A stretch of DNA of 64,000 nucleotides from Bacteroidota bacterium (GCA_016868855.1 VGFP01000001.1:248001-312000), one strand, 5' to 3'. Shown: positions 50,525 through 60,366, counted from the stretch's first letter. Notes: generated by a model from the sequence alone, not told the origin. Numbers and translations are program-made.

Positions 50525-51574
50525 TTACTGGTACTGAATATACATCGGTACAGGCTTCAGTTTTAGCAACCCTGCAGGTGTAAGCATTCGATGAGGAGGC
50601 TCCTTCAAATCATTCTTATAAAACAATTTGAATCCGGTAAACTGAATAGGTTCTGCATATACAAACTGTTTATAGGTGTTGATTTTTCTTGCTGGAGCTC
50701 CCCATCCGTCCATGTCGACGATGAGTTGGACTTCCGGATTTTTTTTGATGGACTTGTAATCACGTAACATGTTCTGTGTAAATCTGTGAATCACCAACAT
50801 CTTAGGAGGTAGATTGTATTTCTGAACAAGTTCTTTTAAATATTGTGAAGCGTAGTTGATATCCCCTGCATCAAAGGTTCCAATGACAGTCCCCGGCCGC
50901 TGCCCTCCTTTCATTGAAAACTCAGGGTCAATGCCCAGATTAACATTGGGCATCTGAAGATATTTTTCAATCACGGGAATTTCTTCGCGAAGATTGCTGA
51001 GACCGACTTGAATATCCAAAAAGACCAAAGCATCTATTTCTGAGGCCATCGCCATCACTTTGTCAATTTCTTTATTGGGCATGCGCAGTCTGTATTTGCC
51101 GGCAGATCCTGGAGAACCTTGTGCAGTCGTAACAATATAATGCAAGGCAGCTTTTACTGGTGTTGAAGGATCAGCCTTTCGCCAATTTTCCAGTTCACCC
51201 TTGAGTTTTGCAAACATTTGGGGCTTGGGAAGTTCTCCGAGGATTCCCATCCTGGTTGAATAGAGGTTCCCAAAATAAGCGATGATTCTATGGTGTGGTA
51301 GCCATGCTCCTGCCAAAGGAAAATCTCCCTTGAATTTCCACTTGTCAGAACTGTCTCCGTTCAACATGGCATTGAACTTTTTCCTGTATGCAGCAGTATC
51401 CATCGTGGGCACGACTGCCTTATCTGCCACTTTCTCTATTTTTGAAACTGCGGTACTTGTTTTTAATGATGGATCTGACTGTGCATTGGAGCAGGATGAA
51501 AAAGTGAACCCTGTCACAAGCAATGCGAATATGAGGATGTCTGACTTCTTATGATCGTTTTTCATGTTGAACAT
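50525..51574 (-). CDS. lipoprotein of unknown function with TIM-barrel-like fold
   Basis: 349 aa. Lipoprotein signal ILIFALLVTGFTFSSC (Cys at about 28), then a Ser/Ala/Lys linker. The body has WLPHHRIIAYFGNLYSTRMG near the start, DALVFLDIQVGLSNLREEIP, NLGIDPEFSMKGGQRPGTVI, PPKMLVIHRFTQNML and VDMDGWGAP. This strand-ordered pattern looks like a (beta/alpha)8 barrel with conserved acidic ends. Similar lipoproteins of unknown function exist in other phyla (from memory). A TACTTTTA element lies 8 bases before the ATG at 51574. Confidence 0.75.
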   Translation of the reverse strand: MFNMKNDHKKSDILIFALLVTGFTFSSCSNAQSDPSLKTSTAVSKIEKVADKAVVPTMDTAAYRKKFNAMLNGDSSDKWKFKGDFPLAGAWLPHHRIIAYFGNLYSTRMGILGELPKPQMFAKLKGELENWRKADPSTPVKAALHYIVTTAQGSPGSAGKYRLRMPNKEIDKVMAMASEIDALVFLDIQVGLSNLREEIPVIEKYLQMPNVNLGIDPEFSMKGGQRPGTVIGTFDAGDINYASQYLKELVQKYNLPPKMLVIHRFTQNMLRDYKSIKKNPEVQLIVDMDGWGAPARKINTYKQFVYAEPIQFTGFKLFYKNDLKEPPHRMLTPAGLLKLKPVPMYIQYQ

Positions 51575-51614
51575 TGTTGCGTAAAAGTAACAAAGTCAAC
51601 CCAAATTAGTGTCA

Positions 51615-54212
51615 TCAGGACTTCTCATTTCTGAATACCACCAATCCATCAAATACGTCTATGATGACCGGTTTGGTTTTATCAATATCCCCTGCCAGAA
51701 TCCTTTTAGAGAGTTGGTTTACGATTTCTTTCTGTATCAGTCTCTTCAAGGGTCTTGCGCCAAACTGAGGATCAAATCCGTGTTCAGACAAATACTCAAG
51801 GGTATAGGGTGTAAAAGAAAGTTCAATTTGATTTTCTTTCACTAATTGTTGAATTGATTTCAACTGAATTTCTATGATTTTCTTCAGTTCCTTTTTCTTC
51901 AGCGGCTGGAACATGATGATTTCGTCGACCCTGTTCAGGAACTCCGGACGAATGGTCTGCTTCAAAAGGTTCATCACTTCCACCTTTGTTTTTTCTGCAA
52001 CTTCATCAACTTCTTTCTCACCAACATTTTCAAATGCATCCTGGATAAGGTGACTTCCCAAATTACTTGTCATGATGATGATGGTATTCTTAAAATTGAC
52101 AAGTCTGCCTTTGTTATCGGTGAGCCTCCCATCATCCAATACCTGCAGCAGCACATTCCACACGTCGGGATGTGCTTTTTCAATTTCATCCAGCAATACC
52201 ACGCTGTAGGGTTTTCTTCTAACCGACTCTGTCAGTTGACCCCCTTCGTCATATCCCACATAACCCGGAGGTGCACCCACCAATCTGGATACGGTATGCT
52301 TCTCTTGGTATTCACTCATGTCTATTCTTGTAATCATGCTCTCATCATCAAACAGATAAGCAGCAAGCGCTTTTGCCAATTCCGTTTTACCCACACCTGT
52401 TGTACCCAAGAATATAAATGAGCCAATTGGTTTTTTAGGATCCTGGAGACCTGCCCTGCTTCTCCTGATGGCATCTGCCACAGCTGTAATGGCCTCTTCC
52501 TGTCCAACTACGCGTTCATGCAAATGGTCTTCGAGTTGCAATAATTTTTCTCGATCAGACTGCATCATCTTTGAAATAGGAATGCCAGTTGCCTTTGCTA
52601 CATTCTCGGCAATGTCCTCTGCATCAACCTCTTCCTTCAACAATCTTTTTTCGTTTGTCTTGGACAGCTCCTCGCTCAAAACTGCAATTTCGGTTTCCTT
52701 TTGCTTGATTTTTCCATAACGGATCTCTGCGACGGTACCGTAATCGCCTTCCCGTTCAGCTTTTTCAGCCTTTAATTTAAGTGCTTCAATTTCTGATTTT
52801 GATGATTGTACTTTTTCTACAAGTTCTTTTTCAGCCTTCCATTTAGACTTGAGGGTATCTCTCTCAACTGCGAGGTTGGCAATTTCTGTATTGAGCTCTT
52901 TCAATTTCACTTCATCGTCTTCGCGCTTGATCGCCTCGCGCTCAATTTCAAGCTGGCGGATCTGGCGTTCAAGCTTATCCAATTCCTCCGGCATGGAATT
53001 CATTTCGAGTCGCAATTTTGCCGCACTCTCATCAATGAGATCAATGGCTTTGTCGGGAAGAAAACGGTCGGTGATATAGCGTTGAGACAATTCAACTGCT
53101 GCAATGATGGCTTCATCTTTGATGCGAACATGATGATGTGTTTCGTATCTGTCTTTGAGTCCACGCAGAATAGAAATGGCATCCTCCACACCCGGTTCTT
53201 CAATCATCACTTTTTGAAATCTTCGTTCCAGTGCTTTGTCTTTTTCAAAATATTTCTGGTACTCATTGAGCGTGGTTGCACCGATGGCCCTCAATTCTCC
53301 TCTGGCCAATGCAGGCTTTAAAATATTGGCAGCATCCATTGCACCTTCTCCACCACCGGCCCCGACCAATGTATGTATTTCATCAATGAAGAGGATGATT
53401 TCACCATCACTGGTTGAGACTTCTTTGACAACACCTTTCAAACGCTCTTCAAATTCACCCTTGTACTTGGCTCCTGCGATAAGCAATCCCATGTCGAGTG
53501 CATAAATGAGTTTATTCTTCAGGTTCTCTGGCACATCACCGTTTACAATGCGCATGGCCAACCCTTCCGCAATGGCTGTCTTACCAACACCCGGTTCTCC
53601 AACAAGAATGGGATTGTTTTTAGACCTTCTGGTGAGAATATGCAGTGTTCTGCGAATTTCCTCATCACGACCAATCACCGGATCCAATTTACCCTGTCTT
53701 GCCATTTCAATCAGGTTCTTTGCATATTTATTGAGTGCATTGAATTGCGTCTCTTGTGTTTGGCTTTTAACCGACTCTCCTTTTCTCAATTCTTTGATGG
53801 AAAGCATCAATCCCTTTTCTGTGAGTCCAGCCTCTTTCAGCATCCGCGCTGCAGCATCATTGCCGCCTGCCATGGCCATCAATATATGTTCAGGCGTTAC
53901 AAACTCATCATTGAACTTGCTCAACAAGGAACCAGCTCTCAAAAAAATGGTATTGGCATCTCGGCTGAGTGATTGAGCAGGTTCGCCAGATGATACGGGA
54001 AGCTTCTTGATGGCCTCGTCCAACTTGCTATTCAAAACCTGAATGGAAACATTGTTTTTCTTGAGCAAATATTCAACCGGAGAATTTTTTTGCTCCAGCA
54101 TTGCCTTCAAAACGTGTTCGGCTTCGATCGCAGGGTTACCTGCATTGAAGGCAGCCTGTTGGGCAGACTGAACAATTTCGGAGGCCTGTATGGTAAAGTT
54201 GCTTAAATTCAT
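51615..54212 (-). CDS. clpB: ClpB disaggregase
   Basis: 865 aa from the ATG at 54212 (MNLSNFTIQASEIVQ). The order is: N-terminal Clp-N repeat domain; AAA1 with GEPGVGKTAIAEGLA and ILFIDEIHTLVGAG; the coiled-coil M-domain (about 405-525, highly charged, KLERQIRQLEIEREAIK); AAA2 with GTTGVGKTELAKALA and VVLLDEIEKAHPDVW; and the C-terminal small domain. It threads aggregated proteins with DnaK's help after heat stress. No heat-shock promoter could be assigned. Confidence 0.97.
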   Translation of the reverse strand: MNLSNFTIQASEIVQSAQQAAFNAGNPAIEAEHVLKAMLEQKNSPVEYLLKKNNVSIQVLNSKLDEAIKKLPVSSGEPAQSLSRDANTIFLRAGSLLSKFNDEFVTPEHILMAMAGGNDAAARMLKEAGLTEKGLMLSIKELRKGESVKSQTQETQFNALNKYAKNLIEMARQGKLDPVIGRDEEIRRTLHILTRRSKNNPILVGEPGVGKTAIAEGLAMRIVNGDVPENLKNKLIYALDMGLLIAGAKYKGEFEERLKGVVKEVSTSDGEIILFIDEIHTLVGAGGGEGAMDAANILKPALARGELRAIGATTLNEYQKYFEKDKALERRFQKVMIEEPGVEDAISILRGLKDRYETHHHVRIKDEAIIAAVELSQRYITDRFLPDKAIDLIDESAAKLRLEMNSMPEELDKLERQIRQLEIEREAIKREDDEVKLKELNTEIANLAVERDTLKSKWKAEKELVEKVQSSKSEIEALKLKAEKAEREGDYGTVAEIRYGKIKQKETEIAVLSEELSKTNEKRLLKEEVDAEDIAENVAKATGIPISKMMQSDREKLLQLEDHLHERVVGQEEAITAVADAIRRSRAGLQDPKKPIGSFIFLGTTGVGKTELAKALAAYLFDDESMITRIDMSEYQEKHTVSRLVGAPPGYVGYDEGGQLTESVRRKPYSVVLLDEIEKAHPDVWNVLLQVLDDGRLTDNKGRLVNFKNTIIIMTSNLGSHLIQDAFENVGEKEVDEVAEKTKVEVMNLLKQTIRPEFLNRVDEIIMFQPLKKKELKKIIEIQLKSIQQLVKENQIELSFTPYTLEYLSEHGFDPQFGARPLKRLIQKEIVNQLSKRILAGDIDKTKPVIIDVFDGLVVFRNEKS

Positions 54213-54270
54213 ACCGTATAGTTTTTTGTATTTTGGGCAAATCACTCACCAATCCACAAAACAGGAAAAT

Positions 54271-55311
54271 ATGTCAGAAAAAAACTACATAACATGTCGC
54301 AAATGCAGTCTGGCTCTGATTTTCATGCTATTTCTGCAGTATGTTGATGCGCAGGACTTCAATAACCTGCAAACAATATTAAAAAGCAACGGCAAAACCC
54401 TGGGCAAGCAATACACAGTTGTAGTACAAAAAGGAGGAAAAAATATTTTTCTCGCAGAAACGGATGAACTCAAATTGAAAGTGCCAACACCCATCGGACA
54501 TGCAAGTGCATGGATCAGTGCTGCTTTGGTTATGACCTTTGTCGATCAAAACAAATTAAGTCTGGATGATCCCATAGCAAAATACTTGCCTGATTTCAAA
54601 AAAAATATGAAGGGGTACATCACAGTGAAGCATTGCCTAACCCAAACAACCGGACTCGATGCGGATGCAAGTGGGATGATGAAAGCTGCCTCTAAAAACA
54701 AGTTTTTAACCCTCGAGGAGGAAGCAGCATTTTATGCTACAAAAAAATTGATTGTAGATAATCCGGGTGATGCATTTTCATACAGCAGTGTTGGTCTCAA
54801 TATCTTGGGAAGGGTGCTGGAAGTAATCAGTAAAAAATCATTCGACCGTTTGGCTGCAGAAAGAATATTCAGACCATTGGGGATGCGAACCGCGTCTTTC
54901 TTCAACGAAGATGGCAATGCTCCGAATCCCACTTCAGGAGCATCCTGCTCAGCTTTTGATTATTTGAACTTTATGCAAATGTTTACAAACAAGGGAATGT
55001 TCATGGGAAAAAGAGTGTTGTCTGAAAATGCCATTCAAACATTGCTGACCATTCATTATCCTGATCAACGAATCAGGTACAGTCCAGAGGGAAGCAATGG
55101 AATCAAATATGCCATGGGAAGTTGGGTGCAGGAGATCAATGAAGACGGCAAAGGAAATATTTATTCCGCCTGGGGACCAACGGGCGCAACTGCCTGGATG
55201 AATGTAAACAGAAATTATTTCGCTGCTATTTTTTCAAGTGAATTACAAAATGGTCAACGTATGCAATTGATCAATCAATTGAGGCAACTGATTGATGAGC
55301 AATTTGAGTGA
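54271..55311 (+). CDS. beta-lactamase/PBP-like serine hydrolase fold, catalytic Ser and Lys replaced
   Basis: 346 aa from the ATG at 54271, with a signal-peptide-like segment (CSLALIFMLFLQYVDAQ). It has the class C beta-lactamase-like fold: LVMTFVDQNKLSLDDPIAKY, LTQTTGLD, FSYSSVGLNILGRVLEV (Y171), and WGPTGATAW (about 300). The place of the SxxK motif, expected before W-(I/L)-(S/T)-A-A, reads PIGHASAWISAA: H77 where the nucleophilic Ser should be and A80 where the Lys should be. The protein is therefore probably not a hydrolase by the usual mechanism. It is divergent from clpB and 9 bases upstream of queG. Confidence 0.85.
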   Translation: MSEKNYITCRKCSLALIFMLFLQYVDAQDFNNLQTILKSNGKTLGKQYTVVVQKGGKNIFLAETDELKLKVPTPIGHASAWISAALVMTFVDQNKLSLDDPIAKYLPDFKKNMKGYITVKHCLTQTTGLDADASGMMKAASKNKFLTLEEEAAFYATKKLIVDNPGDAFSYSSVGLNILGRVLEVISKKSFDRLAAERIFRPLGMRTASFFNEDGNAPNPTSGASCSAFDYLNFMQMFTNKGMFMGKRVLSENAIQTLLTIHYPDQRIRYSPEGSNGIKYAMGSWVQEINEDGKGNIYSAWGPTGATAWMNVNRNYFAAIFSSELQNGQRMQLINQLRQLIDEQFE

Positions 55312-55320
55312 TCCCTTGGT

Positions 55321-56253
55321 ATGAAAACATCCACCATAGATAGATCAACGCTTGTAAAAAATTTAGCAATGTCGCATGGTTTTGACCAATGTGGCATTTC
55401 AAAGGCTGCTCCATTGGATGAGGATGCAAGAAGACTGGAGAAATGGCTTCAACATGGCTTTCACGGGGAGATGCATTACATGAGCAATCATTTTGAGCTC
55501 AGGGTTGATCCCACGAAATTGGTGCCTGGTGCGAAGTCGGTCATTACCTTGTTGTACAATTATTTTCCAGAAGAAACACAAAAGTCTTCTGCTCCTAAAG
55601 TTGCTAAATATGCATATGGAGAGGACTATCATCTGATCATCAGAGAAAAATTGAAAATTTTTCTGCAATCCATTAGAGAAAAATTAGGCAATATAGAAGG
55701 AAGAGGATTTGTTGATTCCGCGCCGGTGTTGGAAAGAAGTTGGGCACAAAAAAGCGGGTTGGGGTGGATTGGTAAAAATGGAAATTTGATCAATAAAAAA
55801 ATGGGGTCTTTTTTCTTTATTTCCACACTTATCACTGATCTTGAACTTGAGCCGGATATTCCTCATGCAAAAGATTATTGTGGCACATGCAGCAAATGTG
55901 TAGATGAATGTCCAACAGAAGCCATCCTGATCAACAAAACGATTGATGCCTCTAAATGCATTTCTTATTTTACCATTGAATTAAAATCGAAGGATTTTCC
56001 TGAGGATTTATCATCCAAGAGTGAAAATTGGATTTTTGGTTGCGATATCTGTCAGGATGTTTGTCCCTGGAACCGTTTCTCAACACCCCACCAACATCCT
56101 GAACTTGAACCGATCAAGGAGCTGATGCAATTTGACATAGAAGATTGGCTCCAGTTGAATGAAGAGAGATTCAAAACAATTTTTAAACAATCACCATTGA
56201 AGAGAAGCGGACTCGAGGGCATTAAAAGAAATCTGCGCCTTTATCAAGCTTGA
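55321..56253 (+). CDS. queG: epoxyqueuosine reductase
   Basis: 310 aa. The N-terminal cobalamin-binding reductase part includes GRGFVDSAPVLERSWA with the catalytic Asp and GLGWIGKNGNLI. Two 4Fe-4S clusters are visible as CGTCSKCVDECPTEA (about 187-201) and FGCDICQDVCPWNRF (about 239-253). It reduces epoxyqueuosine to queuosine in the wobble position of tRNAs. The length is that of the short QueG form without HEAT repeats. Confidence 0.95.
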   Translation: MKTSTIDRSTLVKNLAMSHGFDQCGISKAAPLDEDARRLEKWLQHGFHGEMHYMSNHFELRVDPTKLVPGAKSVITLLYNYFPEETQKSSAPKVAKYAYGEDYHLIIREKLKIFLQSIREKLGNIEGRGFVDSAPVLERSWAQKSGLGWIGKNGNLINKKMGSFFFISTLITDLELEPDIPHAKDYCGTCSKCVDECPTEAILINKTIDASKCISYFTIELKSKDFPEDLSSKSENWIFGCDICQDVCPWNRFSTPHQHPELEPIKELMQFDIEDWLQLNEERFKTIFKQSPLKRSGLEGIKRNLRLYQA

Positions 56254-56257
56254 TGTT

Positions 56258-57349
56258 TTACTCCCACTTGAATACCTTGATGGCAATGGCATACACTACA
56301 ACTCCCCAAATCAGTAAAATCTGAAGCTGGGGTATGCAGTCATACAAATGGGCGCCTTCAAATGCTACGTTTCGCATGGCCTGGTTCAGGTGTGTCAACG
56401 GAAGCAAATTGCAAAAGGGTTGCAGCCAGGTTGGGAAATTTTCAACAGGGAAGAAAGTACCAGCCAACAGAAATTGAGGAAGGGTAACAATATTTGCAAA
56501 AGGAGGAATGGTGCTCTCGCTTTTTGCCACTCCACTTACTACAAATCCGAATCCCATGAAAATAATAAGTCCAACGAGACTCAATACGATCAGCTCTACA
56601 AAAGTTATCCAGCCGTTCACCAAAGTGAAATTGAACACAAAATGTCCAAATAGTAAAATGACAACTGCCGTGATCATTTGAAAAACAATTCGACCCAATC
56701 CCTCACCCAGCACTATGTAGGTCCGTATGATAGGAGTTGCGAAAAATCTTTTCAACACCAATGTCTGACGAAGATTGAAGAAGATAAAAGCAACACCGAA
56801 TACACCTGCACTCAAGAGAGAGAAACCGAGCTGACCGGGTAAAATGAAATCAATGGTGCGGTAAATTCTGCCGGGAATCATTTGCTGGCTCACTACTGCA
56901 TATGTCTCCTGTTCGGGCACATGCTGTTGATTCAATTCAGCGATGGCTTGTTGAACAATGGACTGCAAGAGTCCTATTTTATCTGCAGAAGCAGATGAAC
57001 TGGTCAATTCAATGTTGTACTTGGGAAGCTGCTGTTGAGGAAGTTCGACGATTTTTAAAATAGCTGTGATATGCCCCCGGGAAAGTTCATCCAGTGCCTT
57101 TTCTTTGGTTGCAACGATGATCTTCAGGTTCTTCTTTTCAATGATTGACTTATACAAGTCATTGTTATTGGACGAAGCGGGGTCGAATACAATTTTAATG
57201 ACCGGTGAACTGGAGCTCAGAAATCCAAAAACCAGTATGAATATGATGGGAAATAGAAAACTAAAAATAACAGCAGAGGGACTTCTAAATATAGAAGTAA
57301 GACTGGCTTTTGAAATGGCCAGCATGGCCTTCCACTGATTGTATTGCAT
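56258..57349 (-). CDS. ABC-2 type transporter permease
   Basis: 363 aa. One N-terminal membrane helix (AVIFSFLFPIIFILVFGFL) is followed by an extracytoplasmic domain of about 130 residues, then five helices from about residue 175 on: PGQLGFSLLSAGVFGVAFIF, then VILLFGHFVFNFTLV and others, with NLLPLTHLNQAMR before the last. This is the ABC2_membrane_3 layout of drug or lipid exporters. No ATPase gene is adjacent in the window. It begins 8 bases after the sppA stop and is likely cotranscribed. Confidence 0.9.
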   Translation of the reverse strand: MQYNQWKAMLAISKASLTSIFRSPSAVIFSFLFPIIFILVFGFLSSSSPVIKIVFDPASSNNNDLYKSIIEKKNLKIIVATKEKALDELSRGHITAILKIVELPQQQLPKYNIELTSSSASADKIGLLQSIVQQAIAELNQQHVPEQETYAVVSQQMIPGRIYRTIDFILPGQLGFSLLSAGVFGVAFIFFNLRQTLVLKRFFATPIIRTYIVLGEGLGRIVFQMITAVVILLFGHFVFNFTLVNGWITFVELIVLSLVGLIIFMGFGFVVSGVAKSESTIPPFANIVTLPQFLLAGTFFPVENFPTWLQPFCNLLPLTHLNQAMRNVAFEGAHLYDCIPQLQILLIWGVVVYAIAIKVFKWE

Positions 57350-57357
57350 ACTTGAAA

Positions 57358-59112
57358 TTAGTGAATTGAAAATTCAAATGGGAGTCTGGCTTTTACTTCA
57401 CCTGTTTCTGCCTTGATTTGCTTCATGCGCTGCATCAGTTTGTAATTGTCCGTTCCCAATTCAGCCTCCAGCTTGCTGGAGCTGAACTCCCTGGAATATT
57501 GGTTGATGAAGTATTCAATCACAGATTCTGGCTCAGGATATTTTTTCAGTTTATATTCTTTGATGCCAGCTTTCTTTGCTGCATACTTGATGGCGTCTTC
57601 CAAGCCTCCAATAGAGTCAACCAAGCCAATGCCCAATGCCCTTGCGCCAGTCCAGACCCTTCCTTGTGCAATGCTGTCAACATCAGCCAGTTTCATTTTT
57701 CTCCCTTCTGCTACCCTGCCCAGGAAATCCTGGTATATATGATCAACCTCTTGTTGGATGATGCGTTTCTCTCCATCCGTCATGGGTCTCGTTACAGAGG
57801 GCGCATCAGCATAAGGCGATGTGCTGATCCTGTCAAATGTGATACCCAGTTTGTTTTTAAAAAATCCTGAAAAATCAGGCACAATGGAAAAAACCCCGAT
57901 AGAGCCAGTGATGGTATTGGTTTCCGCAAAAATCTTGTCAGCATTGCATGCAATGTAATAACCTCCGCTGGCTGCAACATTGCCCATGGAGACAATGACT
58001 TTTTTACCAGCTTTTTTATTGAGCTCAATTTCTCTCCATATGATTTCACTGGCGAAACTGCTACCACCTGGTGAATTGATGCGCAGCACAATGGCTTTGA
58101 CTGACTTATCCATCCTCAACTTCTTAAGCAAAGCCAGGTAATCGTCAGATCCTATTTGATCCGGACTTCCCTTGCCATACACAATATCACCATCAGCAAC
58201 CACCAATGCAATTTTGTCTTTGTTGTATGAGGTATTCAATGATGTGGCTTTGGCATATTTAGCCAGTGTGATGAAATTGATTTTATCATCTTCTTTGAGT
58301 TTCAATTTTGTTTTCAAGATGGACTTGAATTCATCATCGTACTTTACACCATCAATCAAGCCATATTGCAATGCATCCTGGGGACGCATCAATCTGTAGT
58401 CATCTGCATACGCCTTTAGACTGTCCTTTGACTTCTTTCTGGAGTCAGCCGATTTCTTGAGCAAGTCACCGTAAATATCATTCAGCCAAACAGATGTTTG
58501 TATTTTATTGGCTGGAGACATCTCGGTTGTTCTGAAAGGCTCGGTAGCACTTTTGAATTTACCGGCATAGAATATCTGCGGATTGATATCGAGCTTGTCA
58601 ATCAGGTTCTTGAAAAAAACATATTCAACCGACATGCCTTGCCATTCAAACATGCCTTTGGGATGACAATAAATCTTGTCGGAAACAGAAACGAGTCCGT
58701 ATGCTTTCTGTGTGATATAATCGCCATAGGCATAAATGAACTTGCCGGTATTCTTGAATTTTACAAGTGCCTTCCTCAATTCATCTGAATTGGCATAACC
58801 ATTGGCATTCCCTTTTGCCACCAGGTATATCCCCTTGATAGAGGTATCAGAAGCTGCGTGTTCAATCAGTTGCAGCGATGTGAGAAAATCAGGATTTTGC
58901 TCATCGCCTGTCAATCCCTGTAAAGGATCATCGGCTACCTGCTCCTTCAACTCTTGGGTTAGGTCAATAACCAGCACAGCATTTGATTCAAGTGTTGGTT
59001 TCTCACTTGCAATAAAGGCTCCTGCAATTCCAAAAAACAGGAGGAATAGGAGTCCGAAGAACACAATCAACGCCAGCAATGAAGCAAAAAATGATTTGAA
59101 GAAATTTTTCAA
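57358..59112 (-). CDS. sppA: signal peptide peptidase SppA, 67-kDa type
   Basis: 584 aa from a TTG at 59112 (MKNFFKSFFASLLALIVFF). The frame continues upstream to 59256, but a TAATTTTG promoter element at 59131-59138 lies in that part, and it overlaps folK. An N-terminal membrane anchor is followed by two S49 domains. The catalytic Lys is in ITQKAYG (about 133) and the Ser in GNVAASGGYYIA (about 380). It digests cleaved signal peptides in the inner membrane. The ABC permease follows 8 bases later. Confidence 0.95.
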   Translation of the reverse strand: MKNFFKSFFASLLALIVFFGLLFLLFFGIAGAFIASEKPTLESNAVLVIDLTQELKEQVADDPLQGLTGDEQNPDFLTSLQLIEHAASDTSIKGIYLVAKGNANGYANSDELRKALVKFKNTGKFIYAYGDYITQKAYGLVSVSDKIYCHPKGMFEWQGMSVEYVFFKNLIDKLDINPQIFYAGKFKSATEPFRTTEMSPANKIQTSVWLNDIYGDLLKKSADSRKKSKDSLKAYADDYRLMRPQDALQYGLIDGVKYDDEFKSILKTKLKLKEDDKINFITLAKYAKATSLNTSYNKDKIALVVADGDIVYGKGSPDQIGSDDYLALLKKLRMDKSVKAIVLRINSPGGSSFASEIIWREIELNKKAGKKVIVSMGNVAASGGYYIACNADKIFAETNTITGSIGVFSIVPDFSGFFKNKLGITFDRISTSPYADAPSVTRPMTDGEKRIIQQEVDHIYQDFLGRVAEGRKMKLADVDSIAQGRVWTGARALGIGLVDSIGGLEDAIKYAAKKAGIKEYKLKKYPEPESVIEYFINQYSREFSSSKLEAELGTDNYKLMQRMKQIKAETGEVKARLPFEFSIH

Positions 59113-59130
59113 CGTAACTGATTTAGATGG

Positions 59131-59138
59131 CAAAATTA
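59131..59138 (-). promoter_or_regulatory. -7 element TAATTTTG of sppA
   Basis: Exact TAnnTTTG, 18 bases before the TTG at 59112. It decides the TTG start. Confidence 0.55.
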
Positions 59139-59171
59139 AAGAACTTTGGCCGCCCTGGGGGTATAGAATGT

Positions 59172-59660
59172 ATGAACAAAGTTTATTTATTGATAGGTGG
59201 TAATGTTGGCGACAGACAGGGGAATCTTGAGCAGGCCAGGAGAGAAATTGCTGCAACTATCGGCAGTATCAGCCGAGCCTCCTCCATTTACGAGACAGCT
59301 CCTTGGGGAAATCAATCACAGGGTGCATTTTTAAACCAGGTGCTCGAAGTACTATCCCCTATGGAACCTGAAGCTGTCATGGAAAGCGCGCTCTCCATAG
59401 AACAGCACATGGGGCGAATTCGCCAGGGCTTGAATCAGCCCAGAACCATAGATATTGACATTCTTTATTTCAACGATGAAATAATCAATTGGGACGGATT
59501 GACAATTCCGCATCCACGGATTGCTGATAGAAAATTCGTACTTATCCCCATGCATGAATTGAATCCTGATTGGATAGACCCCACTCATCAACAAACAATC
59601 TTTCAACTGTTGGATGCTTGTCGAGATGAACTTGCAGTAAATAAACTCGATGCAATGTGA
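59172..59660 (+). CDS. folK: 2-amino-4-hydroxy-6-hydroxymethyldihydropteridine pyrophosphokinase
   Basis: 162 aa from the ATG at 59172 (MNKVYLLIGGNVGDRQGNL). The HPPK features are SSIYETAPWGNQSQGAFLNQ and the signature QPRTIDIDILYFND with metal-binding Asp residues. It transfers pyrophosphate from ATP to hydroxymethyldihydropterin in folate synthesis. An earlier in-frame ATG at 59127 would overlap the sppA promoter. A near-consensus GAACTTTG at 59141-59148 could be its -7 element. Divergent from sppA. Confidence 0.95.
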   Translation: MNKVYLLIGGNVGDRQGNLEQARREIAATIGSISRASSIYETAPWGNQSQGAFLNQVLEVLSPMEPEAVMESALSIEQHMGRIRQGLNQPRTIDIDILYFNDEIINWDGLTIPHPRIADRKFVLIPMHELNPDWIDPTHQQTIFQLLDACRDELAVNKLDAM

Positions 59661-59693
59661 ACAACAATAAACCGGTAATAGAAAAAGCTTTGA

Positions 59694-59701
59694 TAAGTTT
59701 G
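59694..59701 (+). promoter_or_regulatory. -7 element TAAGTTTG of the deoxynucleoside kinase gene
   Basis: Exact TAnnTTTG, five bases between it and the ATG at 59707. Confidence 0.5.
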
Positions 59702-59706
59702 GATGC

Positions 59707-60339
59707 ATGAAATATAGATTTATTGCGATAGAGGGAAATATTGGAGCAGGAAAAACAACCCTTGCTCACTTGTTGGCAAAGCATTTCAATGCGAGATTGA
59801 TATTGGAAGAATTTGCCGACAATCCTTTTCTATCGAAGTTCTATGAGAATCCCTCCCAGTATGCATTTCCGGTAGAGCTCTTTTTTATGGCAGAAAGATT
59901 CAAACAACAGAAGGACCTGGTTAGTCAGCAGGACCTGTTTCAAACCACTACCATTTCCGATTATTTATTTACCAAATGTCTGTTGTTTGCAAAAGTAAAC
60001 CTGCCGGAAGACGAGTTCAGGTTGTATCAAAGATTGTTTGAGATCACCCAACAGCAAATTCATCAGCCAGACTTATTGATTTACCTCCATTCACCTGTTC
60101 AAAAACTGCAGGAAAACATCAAAAAGCGCAACCGCGCTTATGAGCAAAATATTCCCAACGATTATCTTTTCAGCATACAGGAAACATACACGCATTATAT
60201 CAAGCAACACAATTACAAAACGCTGTATGTTGATGCAGCACAAGCAGATTTCCTGGGAAATGACAAACACCTTGAAACCATCATTTCAGCACTGGAGAAA
60301 GATTATGAAATCGGCCAACACCTGATTTCTCTCCCCTAG
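59707..60339 (+). CDS. deoxynucleoside kinase
   Basis: 210 aa. P-loop EGNIGAGKTTLA (residues 8-19), then LEEFADNPFLSKFY, the substrate-binding region with FFMAERFKQQ, the DRS-like segment in TISDYLFTK, and the LID region with KKRNRAYEQ. This is the dNK/deoxyguanosine-kinase-like family that phosphorylates deoxynucleosides for salvage. The base preference cannot be told. It lies 46 bases after folK on the same strand. Confidence 0.92.
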   Translation: MKYRFIAIEGNIGAGKTTLAHLLAKHFNARLILEEFADNPFLSKFYENPSQYAFPVELFFMAERFKQQKDLVSQQDLFQTTTISDYLFTKCLLFAKVNLPEDEFRLYQRLFEITQQQIHQPDLLIYLHSPVQKLQENIKKRNRAYEQNIPNDYLFSIQETYTHYIKQHNYKTLYVDAAQADFLGNDKHLETIISALEKDYEIGQHLISLP

Positions 60340-60353
60340 TCACACGAATACAC

Positions 60354-60361
60354 GATCTTTG
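60354..60361 (+). promoter_or_regulatory. -7-like element GATCTTTG of the MFS gene
   Basis: One mismatch to TAnnTTTG, five bases before the ATG at 60367. Confidence 0.3.
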
Positions 60362-60366
60362 CACGC

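Noticed and set aside
52806-53321. 171-aa plus-strand ORF
   Set aside because: Shadow of clpB on the opposite strand; Phe-rich antisense composition.
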